In this document: in pieces, positions 16,709 to 25,603 of the stretch
How positions within the stretch are numbered: the stretch's first letter is position 1
Layout: each line of letters starts with the position of its first letter
Assembly: GCF_920987055.1 (NCBI RefSeq)
Contig: NZ_CAKLBX010000001.1
Coordinates: forward strand, 3,458,501 to 3,522,500
Length of the DNA: 64,000 nucleotides
Direction: 5' to 3'
From: Novosphingobium sp. CECT 9465
GTDB taxonomy: Bacteria > Pseudomonadota > Alphaproteobacteria > Sphingomonadales > Sphingomonadaceae
The notes under the pieces: generated by a model
What the model was told of the DNA's origin: nothing
Seen by the model: the letters and a program-made list of their open reading frames with translations, nothing else
Database searches by the model: none
Program-made: the position numbers and the translations under genes

Positions 16709-18097
16709 ATGCTCCAGAAAACCAGCCTGGTATTGCGTGATGGAACGTCGCTCGACGATCTCGTCAAACGTGATACGAATGAAGTGTCTTTGCGGGTAAT
16801 GACCGACGAAGAGCTTTATCATCATGAAATGGAACGGATTTTCGCCAAGACTTGGCTGCTTCTCGGCCACGAGAGCGAGATTCCCGACGTCGGTGATTTC
16901 ATCGTGCGCGACATGGCCGAAGACAATGTCATCGTCGCTCGCGGACAGGACGGCGACGTTCATGTCTCGCTGAATGTGTGCCCGCATCGCGGCATGCGTG
17001 TGTGCCTGGGTGAGGCTGGCAACAAGCGTATTCACCAGTGCATCTACCACGGCTGGGCGTTCCGCCCGAACGGCGATTTCATCGGTGCGCCGGTCGAAAA
17101 AGAGAAGATGCACGGCAACGATGTCGACAAGTCCACGCTCGGCCTGAAAAAGGCGCGGGTCTACCTTTACGGCGGCCTGATCTTCGCAACGTGGAATGTG
17201 GATGGCCCCTCGTTCGAAGAATACCTAGGCGACATCAAGTTCTACCTCGACCAGCTGTTCTGCCGCACGGACAACGGCCTGGAACTGCTTGGCCCGCCGC
17301 AGCGCTTCGTGCTGCCCTGCAACTGGAAGGTTCCGGGCGAACAGTCCGGCTCGGACGGCTTCCACACGTTGACGCTCCATCGCTCGCTGATGGAAGGTGG
17401 CGTGATGGGCGGCACGGCCGAAACGATCTACGATCAGGCTCCCGGCATGTATGGTGTCGATGTTTCCTGCAAGCAGGGCCACTCGCTGCGCTGCCTTGAA
17501 GCTGAAAAGACATTCAAGATGTTTGCCGACGTGCCGTTCGAAGGCAAGTCGACAGAAGAGCGCCTCAATCTGCTGACGCCTCCCGGCATCACCAAGGACA
17601 TGATTCCGCAGCTGTTCAAGAACCTCAGTGAAGACCAGGTTCGCCAGCTTGCGACAATTCCGCCGCAGGTTGGCGGCATGTTCCCGAACGTGCTGATCGC
17701 GTTCATCTTCGCACCGCGCACCGATGGCGGTTCGTCGGGTGCGCTGACGCTGCACACCTACATGCCCAAAGGCCCGGACAAGGTGGAGTTCATCAACTAC
17801 ATCTTCGCCGAAAAGGACGCGCCGGAACAGATGAAGCGCGACATGCTTCAGAATTCGATCTGGAACACTGGCACTTCGGGCGTGATCGAACAGGACGACG
17901 CCGACGTATGGCCCGTGATCATGCGCAATGCGCGTGGCGCAGTGAGCAAGGACATCACCCTGAAGTATCAGGCCCTGCACGGCCATGAACGGCCTGAAGG
18001 CTGGGTGGGTGAAGGCCTGCTTTATCCCGGCTTCACCAAGGATGACACGCAGTGGAACTGGTGGATGGCCTATTACGATCTGATGAGCGAAGCCTGA
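16709..18097 (+). CDS. Aromatic-ring-hydroxylating oxygenase, alpha (large) subunit
   Basis: 462 residues. Rieske ligands C91-x-H93 (CPHRGMRVCLG) and C111-x2-H114 (CIYHGWAF); mononuclear iron ligands D216-x2-H219-x4-H224 in SDGFHTLTLH. The bridging Asp between clusters is therefore present, while the preceding Asn common in naphthalene and biphenyl enzymes is replaced (GEQSGSD). Length and order match alpha subunits of two-subunit dioxygenases. The beta subunit follows after 14 bases and a flavin reductase and SDR follow that, giving a dioxygenase-like operon that would make and oxidise a dihydrodiol or hydroxyl product. Substrate unknown. The start at 16709 is set by GAGGAGAAG. Confidence 0.92.
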   Translation: MLQKTSLVLRDGTSLDDLVKRDTNEVSLRVMTDEELYHHEMERIFAKTWLLLGHESEIPDVGDFIVRDMAEDNVIVARGQDGDVHVSLNVCPHRGMRVCLGEAGNKRIHQCIYHGWAFRPNGDFIGAPVEKEKMHGNDVDKSTLGLKKARVYLYGGLIFATWNVDGPSFEEYLGDIKFYLDQLFCRTDNGLELLGPPQRFVLPCNWKVPGEQSGSDGFHTLTLHRSLMEGGVMGGTAETIYDQAPGMYGVDVSCKQGHSLRCLEAEKTFKMFADVPFEGKSTEERLNLLTPPGITKDMIPQLFKNLSEDQVRQLATIPPQVGGMFPNVLIAFIFAPRTDGGSSGALTLHTYMPKGPDKVEFINYIFAEKDAPEQMKRDMLQNSIWNTGTSGVIEQDDADVWPVIMRNARGAVSKDITLKYQALHGHERPEGWVGEGLLYPGFTKDDTQWNWWMAYYDLMSEA

Positions 18098-18111
18098 GCG
18101 AGGGACAAGAC

Positions 18112-18693
18112 ATGACCTGGATCACCAAATCGACCGCCGCTCCAGACGCCACCACCATCATGCGCGGCCTTACCGCAAAGGTCCGCGTTCCGCTGGGTTC
18201 GGAAATCTACAACCGCATCCTCGAAACGCTTTACGACGAGGCTGCCCTTCTCGACGAGCGCCGGTTCGACGATTGGGTAGCGATGCTTGCGCAGGACATC
18301 ATCTATCAGGCGCCAATCCGGCTGACGCGTACCGGTGCACATCGTGACCGCGATGTGATGCGGACGATGTTCCACTTCGACGAGGATTACGGTTCCTTGC
18401 TGATGCGCACCGGCCGTATGCAAAAGAGCGCCTGGGCCGAAGACCCGCCCTCGCGCTGCCGCCGCTTCGTGACCAACGTGCGTATCGGCGAAACCGAAGC
18501 GGCAGGCGAATACGAAGTTGTCAGCTATCTGTTCCTTGAGCGCAGCCGTGGCGACAATCCCCACAACGAGCAGATGACCGCCGAACGCCGCGACATATGG
18601 CGCGATGTTGACGGTATCTACAAGCTTGCCCGGCGTGAGATCATCGTCGATCAGGCGGTGCTCGGCATGTCCAACTTCGCCGTGTTCCTCTGA
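18112..18693 (+). CDS. Aromatic-ring-hydroxylating oxygenase, beta (small) subunit
   Basis: 193 residues, NTF2-like fold without metal ligands. The pattern ETLYDEAALLDERRFDDWVAML, the FVTNVRI strand and C-terminal YKLARREIIVDQAVL are typical of ring-hydroxylase beta chains, which stabilise the alpha3beta3 assembly. The ATG at 18112 follows GAGGGACAAGAC. It lies 14 bases after alpha and 5 bases before the reductase gene. Confidence 0.9.
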   Translation: MTWITKSTAAPDATTIMRGLTAKVRVPLGSEIYNRILETLYDEAALLDERRFDDWVAMLAQDIIYQAPIRLTRTGAHRDRDVMRTMFHFDEDYGSLLMRTGRMQKSAWAEDPPSRCRRFVTNVRIGETEAAGEYEVVSYLFLERSRGDNPHNEQMTAERRDIWRDVDGIYKLARREIIVDQAVLGMSNFAVFL

Positions 18694-18698
18694 TCGCT

Positions 18699-19865
18699 AT
18701 GACGGGCCAAGCTGCCCCAACCATCGTCGTCGTCGGAAGCGGTCTTGCCGGCTTCGGGGTCCTGCGCGAGTTGCGCAGGCTTTCCCCCGAAGCCCGGCTG
18801 GTATTGGTGACCGGCGAATCCGGCCACTTCTATTCCAAGCCTGCGCTGTCCACGGCCCTGGCCAAAGGCAAGAACGCGGCAACCCTGGTGACAACGCCAG
18901 CGGAAAAGATGATTGCCAACCTCAGGCTCGATGCGCGCATTGGCCGTGAAGCCGAGGCGATCGATCGTAACGCAAAGGCTCTGCTGACCACCGGTGGTCC
19001 CATCCCTTACGATGCGCTGATACTGGCAACAGGTGCCGAGCCTGTTGTCCCGCCGATCGGTGGCGAGGCCGCGCACCGCGCCATAGCCGTCAACCAGCTC
19101 GATCATTACGACAGGTTTCGCCGTGAACTGCCCGAAGGCGGGCGCGTTCTGGTGATCGGATCAGGTCTGGTTGGCACTGAATTTGCCAATGATCTGGTTT
19201 CGAGCGGATACAATGCGACAGTCGTCGACCTGATGCCGCAGCCGCTGGCGCAACTCGTGCCTGCGCAAGTGGGCGAACGGGTCCGCGATGCTCTGGCTGA
19301 CAAGGGCGTTGACTGGCACCTTGGCCGCAGGGTCGAGACGATCGACTATCGGCAAGGAACGCCGGGCTATGTCGCCCGTCTCGACGATGGCACCGTGATT
19401 GAATCAGACCTTGTCCTGTCGGCGGTGGGGTTACGTCCAAAGGTGGATCTGGCGCGCGAGGCCGGTCTTGATGTCGGACGTGGCATCCGCGTCGATGAAT
19501 TTGGCCGGACAAGCGATCCTTCCATTTTCGCCATCGGAGACTGTGCGGAATACCCCCACGGGCTATCGGCCTATGTCACGCCGATCATGGCCGCAGCGCG
19601 GGCCATTGCGCCCGGTGCGCTGGGAACACCGACAGCGATGCGTTTTCCGCCGCTTTCGGTTCAGGTCAAGACAACGCTCTATCCGATCAATCTGCTGCCG
19701 CCTGGTGCCGCAACGGTCGGAGAATGGCGCACGATCGAGGACGACGAGACTGGCGGGAAATATGTTTTCGTCGATCAGGCAAACGTGGTTCGCGGTTATG
19801 TGCTGACGTGTGACAAGTGCGAAGAACGCATGGAAATGGATAAGATCGTGGGAGAAACTGCATGA
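18699..19865 (+). CDS. FAD-dependent rubredoxin/ferredoxin reductase
   Basis: 388 residues. Two nucleotide-binding motifs are visible: GSGLAGFG at about 11-18 for FAD and GSGLVGTEF near 150 for NAD(P)H; AIGDCAEY closes the FAD site. Overall it resembles rubredoxin reductase (RubB/NorW group), with the SKPALSTALAKGK motif after the FAD loop. No rubredoxin domain is fused, but a C-terminal C-D-K-C pair is present. In this operon it presumably passes electrons to the ring hydroxylase, perhaps through the ferredoxin at 16389. The ATGA overlap with the SDR gene indicates translational coupling. Confidence 0.88.
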   Translation: MTGQAAPTIVVVGSGLAGFGVLRELRRLSPEARLVLVTGESGHFYSKPALSTALAKGKNAATLVTTPAEKMIANLRLDARIGREAEAIDRNAKALLTTGGPIPYDALILATGAEPVVPPIGGEAAHRAIAVNQLDHYDRFRRELPEGGRVLVIGSGLVGTEFANDLVSSGYNATVVDLMPQPLAQLVPAQVGERVRDALADKGVDWHLGRRVETIDYRQGTPGYVARLDDGTVIESDLVLSAVGLRPKVDLAREAGLDVGRGIRVDEFGRTSDPSIFAIGDCAEYPHGLSAYVTPIMAAARAIAPGALGTPTAMRFPPLSVQVKTTLYPINLLPPGAATVGEWRTIEDDETGGKYVFVDQANVVRGYVLTCDKCEERMEMDKIVGETA

Positions 19866-20677
19866 ACCGCTTGCTTGAGGGCAAGGTCGTCATCGTCACC
19901 GGCGGTGCGAAGGGACTTGGCCATGGCATCTCCCGGTGCATGGCCCGCGAAGGGGCATCGGTCCTGATTACCGGGCGCGATGGTGCGGCTACCGAAGCCG
20001 TGGCCGCAGAAATCCGCGCCGAATTTGGCACGGCAGCCATTGGCATGTCCGCCGACATGCGCTCGAAGGAGCAGGTTGAAGCCATGGTCCAGCGCGCCGT
20101 CGATGAATTTGGCGGGCTGGACACGCTGGTGACCAATGCCTCGCAACTTTCGCCCAACGTGCTGCTGGAACACAAGACCGACGAAATGCTCGCAGATACC
20201 CTTGCAATGGGAGTCTGGGGCACATGGTGGGCAATGCGGGCAGCCATGCCCCACATGAAGAAGCGCGGCGGTGGCAGCGTCGTCAATTTCTATTCCATCG
20301 ATGCCAATACCGGCGCGTGGCTGCATAGCGATTACAACATCAACAAGATGGGCATTCTCGGCCTGACGCGCAGCGCAGCCGTGGAATGGGGGCGGTTCAA
20401 CATCCGTGTCAACGCGATCGCCCCAACCGGAATGGGTCAGGTTTTCGCGCAACTGGTCAAGGACGTTCCGGGCTTTCTCGACATGGCCACATCGACCAAC
20501 CCGCTGAAGCGGGCGGGGGATCCGGAAAAGGATATCGGTCCGGTCGTGGTGTTCCTTGCTTCGGAAATGTCGCGGTTCGTCACGGGCGAAATGATCAATG
20601 TCGACGGGGGCCAACACCTGCCGGGTTACGTCAGCATTCCGCATAATCTCGAAGAAATGGAAAAGGACGGGGCATGA
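19862..20677 (+). CDS. Short-chain dehydrogenase/reductase (SDR)
   Basis: 271 residues. NAD(P) motif TGGAKGLGHG at 15-24, TNAS in place of the common NNAG, and catalytic Y158-x3-K162 in YNINK. The C-terminal FVTGEMINVDGG is the classic SDR ending. As the gene directly downstream of a ring hydroxylase it may be the dihydrodiol or alcohol dehydrogenase of the pathway. Its ends overlap both neighbours by 4 bases. Confidence 0.9.
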   Translation: MNRLLEGKVVIVTGGAKGLGHGISRCMAREGASVLITGRDGAATEAVAAEIRAEFGTAAIGMSADMRSKEQVEAMVQRAVDEFGGLDTLVTNASQLSPNVLLEHKTDEMLADTLAMGVWGTWWAMRAAMPHMKKRGGGSVVNFYSIDANTGAWLHSDYNINKMGILGLTRSAAVEWGRFNIRVNAIAPTGMGQVFAQLVKDVPGFLDMATSTNPLKRAGDPEKDIGPVVVFLASEMSRFVTGEMINVDGGQHLPGYVSIPHNLEEMEKDGA

Positions 20678-21300
20678 AATTCATACCGGACGAACCCATT
20701 GCAACGATTGGTCCCGGCAGCGAACTTGAATTGACGCCCAGCGTCATCAAGATCCTTTCCGGTGCACTGGATGCGATTGCAGCACGGGGAATCCGGCGCC
20801 TTTCGATGAGCGACATCATCGAGGCCAGCGGCGTTTCGCGCGGCACCTTGTACCGCTATTTCTCGAACAAGGACGATGTTCTGGCTGCTGTGGCCGAATA
20901 CGTCTGCGTCGGGTTTGAAACTGGTCTTGCCGCCTGTGCCAACGGCATCACCGATCCGACGGAACGTTTTCGCCGCGTCATGCAATTCTACTCGCGCTAT
21001 ACCAACGAAAACTCACCCGATCGTGTGTTTGAAGTGGAACCGCGCTTCCATCTGGAGTTCTTTCGCAGTCGCTTTGCGCGCTACAATGCCGCAGTCAGCG
21101 CCGCGCTCCAGCCGACGTTCGCGCATTTCGAAAGCCTGATCGGGACCGAACTCGACCATGAGGCATTCGTCGAAACCCTGGTCCGGCTCCAGTTGAGCAC
21201 CTTGCTTGTCCCGGCCACCGAAGCCTGGACGATGCGGTGGGACGAAGCGCCGGAAGTTATAGAGAATTGGGTGCGTCGCGTCGCGCGACAGCACGCCTGA
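20674..21300 (+). CDS. TetR-family transcriptional regulator (second)
   Basis: 208 residues. The helix-turn-helix lies at about 25-75 (LDAIAARGIRRLSMSDIIEASGVSRGTLYRYFSNKDDV). It is the last gene of the alpha/beta/reductase/SDR operon, overlapping the SDR by 4 bases, and is likely to autoregulate that operon. The palindrome at 16654-16666 is a candidate site. Ligand unknown. Confidence 0.9.
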   Translation: MKFIPDEPIATIGPGSELELTPSVIKILSGALDAIAARGIRRLSMSDIIEASGVSRGTLYRYFSNKDDVLAAVAEYVCVGFETGLAACANGITDPTERFRRVMQFYSRYTNENSPDRVFEVEPRFHLEFFRSRFARYNAAVSAALQPTFAHFESLIGTELDHEAFVETLVRLQLSTLLVPATEAWTMRWDEAPEVIENWVRRVARQHA

Positions 21301-21326
21301 TTTAGATAGATGTGATTTAGATAGAG
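21299..21326 (+). repeat. Tandem 13-base direct repeat before the flavoprotein gene
   Basis: TGATTTAGATAGA occurs at 21299-21311 and again at 21314-21326, separated by two bases. The second copy runs into the GAGAGGAAA ribosome-binding site of the gene at 21333; the first begins in the stop codon of the TetR gene. Confidence 0.8.
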
Positions 21327-21332
21327 AGGAAA

Positions 21333-22568
21333 ATGGAGATGGCTACCGCATCGTTGCCCAGAACGAACGAGGGTCTGTCGACCTGGGCCAGCAAGGAAAC
21401 CGCCGATGCGCTGGTAGCGCGGGCGAAAGAGTTGCGCCCCTTTCTGATGGAGCAGGCGCCCGAAGGCGAACGGCGACGCAATCCTACAGAGGCGGTGGAC
21501 CGGATGCTCAAGGAAGAAGGCTTCCTGCGCATGCTCCTGCCCCAGCGGCTGGGCGGGTTCGGTCTTTCACCCACCGATTTCTGCCGTGTGCAAATGGAGA
21601 TCGCCAAGGGTGATCCGGCAATCAGCTGGGTTGTGCAGATCGTGAACGGCACCAGCTGGATCACCAGCCTTGCGCCCGATGGTGTGCAGGATGCGGTATT
21701 TGCCAACGGCCCGGCTGCGGTGTGCGGTGCCTACAATCCTCCGGGCAAGGCCCGCAAGGTGGACGGTGGCTGGATCATCAACGGTGCCTGGCCATATACG
21801 TCCGGGTCGCGCCAATCGACCTGGGCACAGCAGGGCGTGGTGCTTGAGGGCTACGAAGGGCCGGTCGTACCCGGAATTTCGATGTGCTACATCCCGTTCA
21901 GCGACCTTACCATCAAGGATTCCTGGTATGTCACGGGCATGCAGGGCACAGGATCCGATACCAGCATTGCCACGGATGTCTTCATCCCCGATGCGCAAAT
22001 GGTGCTGATGGACGAGCGGGCCGGCCAGATCGACCGGACGAAGCGCCATTTCGGCGCGCCATCCGATCTGCTTCCCGCCGTGCCTGTAGTCCGCACCACG
22101 GGGATCGCCCAGCTTATTGGCGCGGTCGAGGCGATGTTCGAAATCGTTCGTGCGGAAGCACCCAAAAAGCCGGTGCTGACCACGATCATCGGCCCGCGCA
22201 CCAGTTCGGGGGCTTACATGCGGGATCTGGGCGAAGCTGCTGCCCTGATCGAAACTGCCAAGCTGATTCTGTTCGACCTGACGGCAGAACTCGACGCGGT
22301 TGGCCTCGGTGCCGAGCTTACGCTTGAGACCAAGGCTCGCGGTCGGGGGCAGTGCGGCAAACTGATCGAGCTGACCCATCAGGCGAGCGAATCGCTGATG
22401 TTCCTTGCAGGAAGTTCGGCCTTTTCGCTCGACAAGCCGATTTCGCGCTATTGGAAGGATGTTTCGATGGGCCTTCGCCACATCCAGAACATCCCCGCAA
22501 TCGGCTATGAAATCTTTGGCCGCAACCTTACCGGGGCTACCCCGATCTCGCCTCCGGGCGCCTACTGA
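21333..22568 (+). CDS. Acyl-CoA dehydrogenase-fold flavoprotein (class D flavin monooxygenase, HsaA/HpaB-C2-like)
   Basis: 411 residues. N-terminal helical domain, central beta domain with GDPAISWVVQIVNGTSW and GAWPYTSGSRQSTWA, then a C-terminal helical bundle ending HIQNIPAIGYEIFGRN. The lack of the acyl-CoA dehydrogenase base Glu and the length match two-component monooxygenases such as HsaA or HpaH-C2, which use FMNH2 or FADH2 from a separate reductase. No flavin reductase gene is next to it. An acyl-CoA dehydrogenase role remains possible. ATG 21333 and ATG 21339 both follow GAGAGGAAA. Confidence 0.8.
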   Translation: MEMATASLPRTNEGLSTWASKETADALVARAKELRPFLMEQAPEGERRRNPTEAVDRMLKEEGFLRMLLPQRLGGFGLSPTDFCRVQMEIAKGDPAISWVVQIVNGTSWITSLAPDGVQDAVFANGPAAVCGAYNPPGKARKVDGGWIINGAWPYTSGSRQSTWAQQGVVLEGYEGPVVPGISMCYIPFSDLTIKDSWYVTGMQGTGSDTSIATDVFIPDAQMVLMDERAGQIDRTKRHFGAPSDLLPAVPVVRTTGIAQLIGAVEAMFEIVRAEAPKKPVLTTIIGPRTSSGAYMRDLGEAAALIETAKLILFDLTAELDAVGLGAELTLETKARGRGQCGKLIELTHQASESLMFLAGSSAFSLDKPISRYWKDVSMGLRHIQNIPAIGYEIFGRNLTGATPISPPGAY

Positions 22569-22947
22569 TCCACTGACGGGAATCCTGCGCGCGGCAACAG
22601 CAACATGTTGCCCGTGACAGGATTCCGCCCGGTCCGGCAACGCACCATCACCGTGCTGTCCCACGCCTTTCAGATGGCGTGTAGCGTAGTGGCCGTGACT
22701 GTTCCGGTCGCGCAACCGGACGGATGGCAACAGGCCGCAGCTGTTTCCTGCACATCGCACTTCGGCTTACGCAAACCTGCGCGATATTTCCGCTGACCCG
22801 GTCTCCGGGCAGAGCGTCCGAACTTTGCCATCCCGGCGCGCAAGCGCTTTACGGCATTCAAAAGACTTGCCTTCAGGCAGATGGCCGTGCGGACTAGAAC
22901 GATCAGGCGTCAGTTTCGCCTGCGGGCGTAGGGAACGAGTGGAAACG
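22569..22947. other. 379-base intergenic region before the P450 gene
   Basis: A stem-loop candidate at 22578-22630 (GGAATCCTG ... CAGGATTCC, with an inner GGCAAC/GTTGCC pair) may terminate the flavoprotein transcript. The rest should hold the P450 promoter. Small frames on both strands show no protein character. Confidence 0.55.
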
Positions 22948-24234
22948 ATGAACAAGAACGAAGCCATGCTCGACCAGATGGTCGCCGACTATTCTCTGGT
23001 GACCAACGGCTATTCCGGCAAGGCACCGAGCAACCCCTATCCGATGTTTGCCGAAATGCGGGGGAAATGCCCTGTGATGCACGGCGATCTCCTGATCCAG
23101 AACAATATCCCGTCAATGGCCGACTACATGATGTCCGGCCGTCCTGTCGTGACCTTGCTGCGGTACAAGGACATCCATCAGGTCCTGATGAACCCGGCTG
23201 ACTGGCAGAGCTATATCGTGGGTGACGGCTTCGGTGCGGCGGTGGACAACATGCTGCTGACCGCGATGGACGGGGAGGAACACGACAAGTTCCGCGCCAC
23301 CTTGCAGAAGCCCTTCATGCGCAGCGAGATCCGCAAGCTGATCGACACGCTGATCCGCCCGGTCGTGGTCGAGGAATTCATCGCCAAATTGCGTCCTGCG
23401 GGCAAGGCCGACCTGTTGCGCGAATTCGCCCTGCCGTTCCCGATCCGGGCGATGTACGCCTATTTCGGCTTTCCCCATGACGAGGACCTGCTGGGCAACC
23501 TTGCCAGTTGGGCGATTCAGGTCGTCGCCGCGCCGCAAACCGACCCCGAAGTTGCCAAGATCACCATTCCCCAATCGATGGTTGCGGGCCAATCGATGTA
23601 TGACACGCTGCTGCCGATCGTTCAGGCGTACCGTGCGCGTGGCGAAATGCGCGCAGACATCCTCGGCTACATGATGCAGGTGGAACACGAAGGAAAGCGC
23701 TTCACCGACGCCGAAATCGCCGCCTTTATCCGCATGCTGCTGCTTGCTGCCGGTGAGACGACCACGCGCAGCTTTGCCAACATGATGGTCCAGCTTCTCG
23801 AAAATCCCGATGTGCTGGACGAAGTACGGCAGGACCGTAAGCTCATCCCCAAGGCGGTCATGGAAACGATGCGCCGCGATCCTACGGCTGGCGCCGTGGC
23901 GCGCGTTGCTGCGCGTGACATGGAAGTGGGCGGACAGGTCATTCCCAAGGGCACCGCGGTCCTGCTCTCGATCGCATCGGCCAACCGCGATCCTGAAACC
24001 TACGAAGATCCTGACCGGTTGTGGCTGAAGCGGCCGATGCGCCCGCTGCTCAGTTTCGGCTTCGGCCCGCACATGTGCATGGGCATGCATATGGCACTGG
24101 CCGAAATTGAAGTCGCGCTCGATGCGATGCTCGATTTGCCGAACCTGCGTTTCGACCCGGCCTATCCCCACCCGCAGATTCGCGGCCTGAACATGCGTGG
24201 ACCTGATGCGATCCACGTGCTGTGGGACGCATAG
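22948..24234 (+). CDS. Cytochrome P450 (bacterial class I)
   Basis: 428 residues from ATG 22948. Oxygen-activation motif AGETT in helix I (Thr271/272), E306-x2-R309 of helix K (ETMRR), and the heme-binding loop FGFGPHMCMGMHMALAE with Cys377. The soluble, unanchored form is a class I P450 needing a ferredoxin and a reductase. The nearest ferredoxin gene is at 16389 and a P450-type reductase is at 31154. The protein hydroxylates an unknown hydrophobic substrate in the island. Longer in-frame starts from 22825 have no ribosome-binding site. Confidence 0.95.
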   Translation: MNKNEAMLDQMVADYSLVTNGYSGKAPSNPYPMFAEMRGKCPVMHGDLLIQNNIPSMADYMMSGRPVVTLLRYKDIHQVLMNPADWQSYIVGDGFGAAVDNMLLTAMDGEEHDKFRATLQKPFMRSEIRKLIDTLIRPVVVEEFIAKLRPAGKADLLREFALPFPIRAMYAYFGFPHDEDLLGNLASWAIQVVAAPQTDPEVAKITIPQSMVAGQSMYDTLLPIVQAYRARGEMRADILGYMMQVEHEGKRFTDAEIAAFIRMLLLAAGETTTRSFANMMVQLLENPDVLDEVRQDRKLIPKAVMETMRRDPTAGAVARVAARDMEVGGQVIPKGTAVLLSIASANRDPETYEDPDRLWLKRPMRPLLSFGFGPHMCMGMHMALAEIEVALDAMLDLPNLRFDPAYPHPQIRGLNMRGPDAIHVLWDA

Positions 24235-24244
24235 CCTGATTCCG

Positions 24245-24271
24245 GTCCGGCGCTGCAAAGAGGCGCCGGAC
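24245..24271 (+). terminator. Hairpin downstream of the P450 gene
   Basis: GTCCGGCGC (24245-24253) and GCGCCGGAC (24263-24271) form a 9-base stem just after the P450 stop, followed by TGGTCTTGA. The T-tract is weak. Confidence 0.6.
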
Positions 24272-24359
24272 TGGTCTTGACAGGTGCCCATTGCCTGCGA
24301 TGGCGCCAATTTTGCCAACACCACACCCATGGGAAAACCACGCGGCTTCCCTGATCGGC

Positions 24360-24395
24360 AAAAAAAGGGGGCCAACTTGCGTCGGCCCCTTTGAA
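24360..24395 (-). terminator. Rho-independent terminator of the trmL transcript
   Basis: On the minus strand AAAGGGGCC, a ten-base loop and GGCCCCCTTTTTTT form a GC stem with a run of seven Ts. It lies about 135 bases beyond the trmL stop. Confidence 0.85.
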
Positions 24396-24526
24396 AGTTT
24401 GGGAGAGGATGCCTGAAAGGCCTGTCCTGTTTGCTCAATGACTGCCGCTATCACAAGTGCGTTTACAGCAAAGTAAGTTGCATTTTACGCAAACGCGGCT
24501 GCCGAAATGCCGCCGATATGCAAGAC

Positions 24527-24979
24527 TCATGATCCTGCTTGTTGCGTTTGACGCAATGCCTCGCCCAGAGCCAGGGCTGCCGCCGTGGCAAGGTTCATCG
24601 AGCGTACCTGCGGCCGCATCGGTATGCGGATGCAGGCGTGACAGGCATCGGCCACAGCACCGGGTACGCCTGCGCTTTCCTTGCCGAACAGCAGGACATC
24701 GTCTGGGCGAAAGCTGAAGTCATAAAGTGTTTGCTGGCTTTTCGTGGTGAAGAGGATCAGCCGGTGAGGGCTGACCTTTGCTGTGAACGCAGCGAAATCG
24801 GGATGGCGCGCGATAGTTACATGATCGATGTAATCCATGGCCGTTCGACGGACCCGGCGATCGTCCCACTGGAATCCCATCGGCTCGATCAGATCCACTG
24901 CCGCCCCCAGGCAAGCGCCCAGACGCAACACCGCCCCCACGTTTCCGGCAATCTCAGGTTCGTACAAGGCAACGCGCAT
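24527..24979 (-). CDS. trmL: tRNA (cytidine/uridine-34-2'-O)-methyltransferase
   Basis: 150 residues, SPOUT class. Begins MRVALYEPEIAGNVGAVLRL, the SPOUT motif 1 with Asn and Gly; LLFGKESAGVP is motif 2, and IPMRPQVRSMNLATAAALAL is motif 3 forming the SAM knot. TrmL methylates the wobble ribose of tRNA-Leu. The start is the ATG at 24979, 40 bases downstream of tadA. Pairing with tadA makes a small tRNA-modification operon. Confidence 0.9.
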   Translation of the reverse strand: MRVALYEPEIAGNVGAVLRLGACLGAAVDLIEPMGFQWDDRRVRRTAMDYIDHVTIARHPDFAAFTAKVSPHRLILFTTKSQQTLYDFSFRPDDVLLFGKESAGVPGAVADACHACIRIPMRPQVRSMNLATAAALALGEALRQTQQAGS

Positions 24980-25019
24980 CGCGGCTGATTGGCGCTGATA
25001 TGGCCGCATTGCAAGCCGC

Positions 25020-25481
25020 CTATGATCCTCTTCGTTCACGGAAGAAGGTGCGCAGCAGGTCGGCCGATTCAGCCTCGCCCATGCCTGGATAGACTTCGGG
25101 GCGGTGCAGGCAGGCGGGCTGGTCGAACAGGCGCGCCCCATGCTCCACCGCGCCGCCCTTGGGATCGGGCGCCGCGTAGTACACCCTGACAATGCGCGCG
25201 TGAACGATCGCACCTGCGCACATCGCGCAAGGCTCCAAAGTGACCCACAAGTCGCAATCGTCGAGCCGTTCCTGCCCCAGCGCCGTGGCAGCAGCGCGAA
25301 TCGCCAGCACTTCGGCATGGGCGGTGGGATCGCATTGCGCCCGCGGGCGGTTGTGCGCGCGGGCGACGATCCGGCCGTCCTTGACCACGACCGCGCCAAT
25401 CGGCACTTCGCCTTCATCGCGCGCGCGCGCCGCTTCATCCAGCGCGGCGCGCATCGGTTCGGGAAGGGGCCAGCGGGTCAT
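25020..25481 (-). CDS. tadA: tRNA-specific adenosine-34 deaminase
   Basis: 153 residues. Zinc ligands and catalytic Glu are in AHAEVLAI (H55, E57) and PCAMCAGAI (C85, C88). TadA converts A34 of tRNA-Arg(ACG) to inosine and is essential in most bacteria. Alternative substrates such as guanine cannot be ruled out from motifs but the length and the C-terminal FFRERR tail favour TadA. First gene of the minus-strand pair with trmL. Confidence 0.92.
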   Translation of the reverse strand: MTRWPLPEPMRAALDEAARARDEGEVPIGAVVVKDGRIVARAHNRPRAQCDPTAHAEVLAIRAAATALGQERLDDCDLWVTLEPCAMCAGAIVHARIVRVYYAAPDPKGGAVEHGARLFDQPACLHRPEVYPGMGEAESADLLRTFFRERRGS

Positions 25482-25527
25482 GGGCTGGCGCTAATGCGCG
25501 CCACGGCATTTCGCAACGTGCGAATCC

Positions 25528-25555
25528 TTGACTTCGCCCGTTGAATCGATAAGAG
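25528..25555 (+). promoter_or_regulatory. Probable rpmB promoter
   Basis: TTGACT (25528-25533), 16-base spacer, TAAGAG (25550-25555). It is followed at 25567-25581 by the perfect palindrome CGATAA-GTG-TTATCG in the 5' leader of rpmB, which may be structural or an operator. Confidence 0.45.
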
Positions 25556-25603
25556 CCGCGCCTTCCCGATAAGTGTTATCGAACAGCCAAGCGAGTTTTA
25601 GCC

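Noticed and set aside
23113..24438. 441-codon minus-strand frame
   Set aside because: Antisense to the P450 gene; rich in His/Gln/Arg with no fold.
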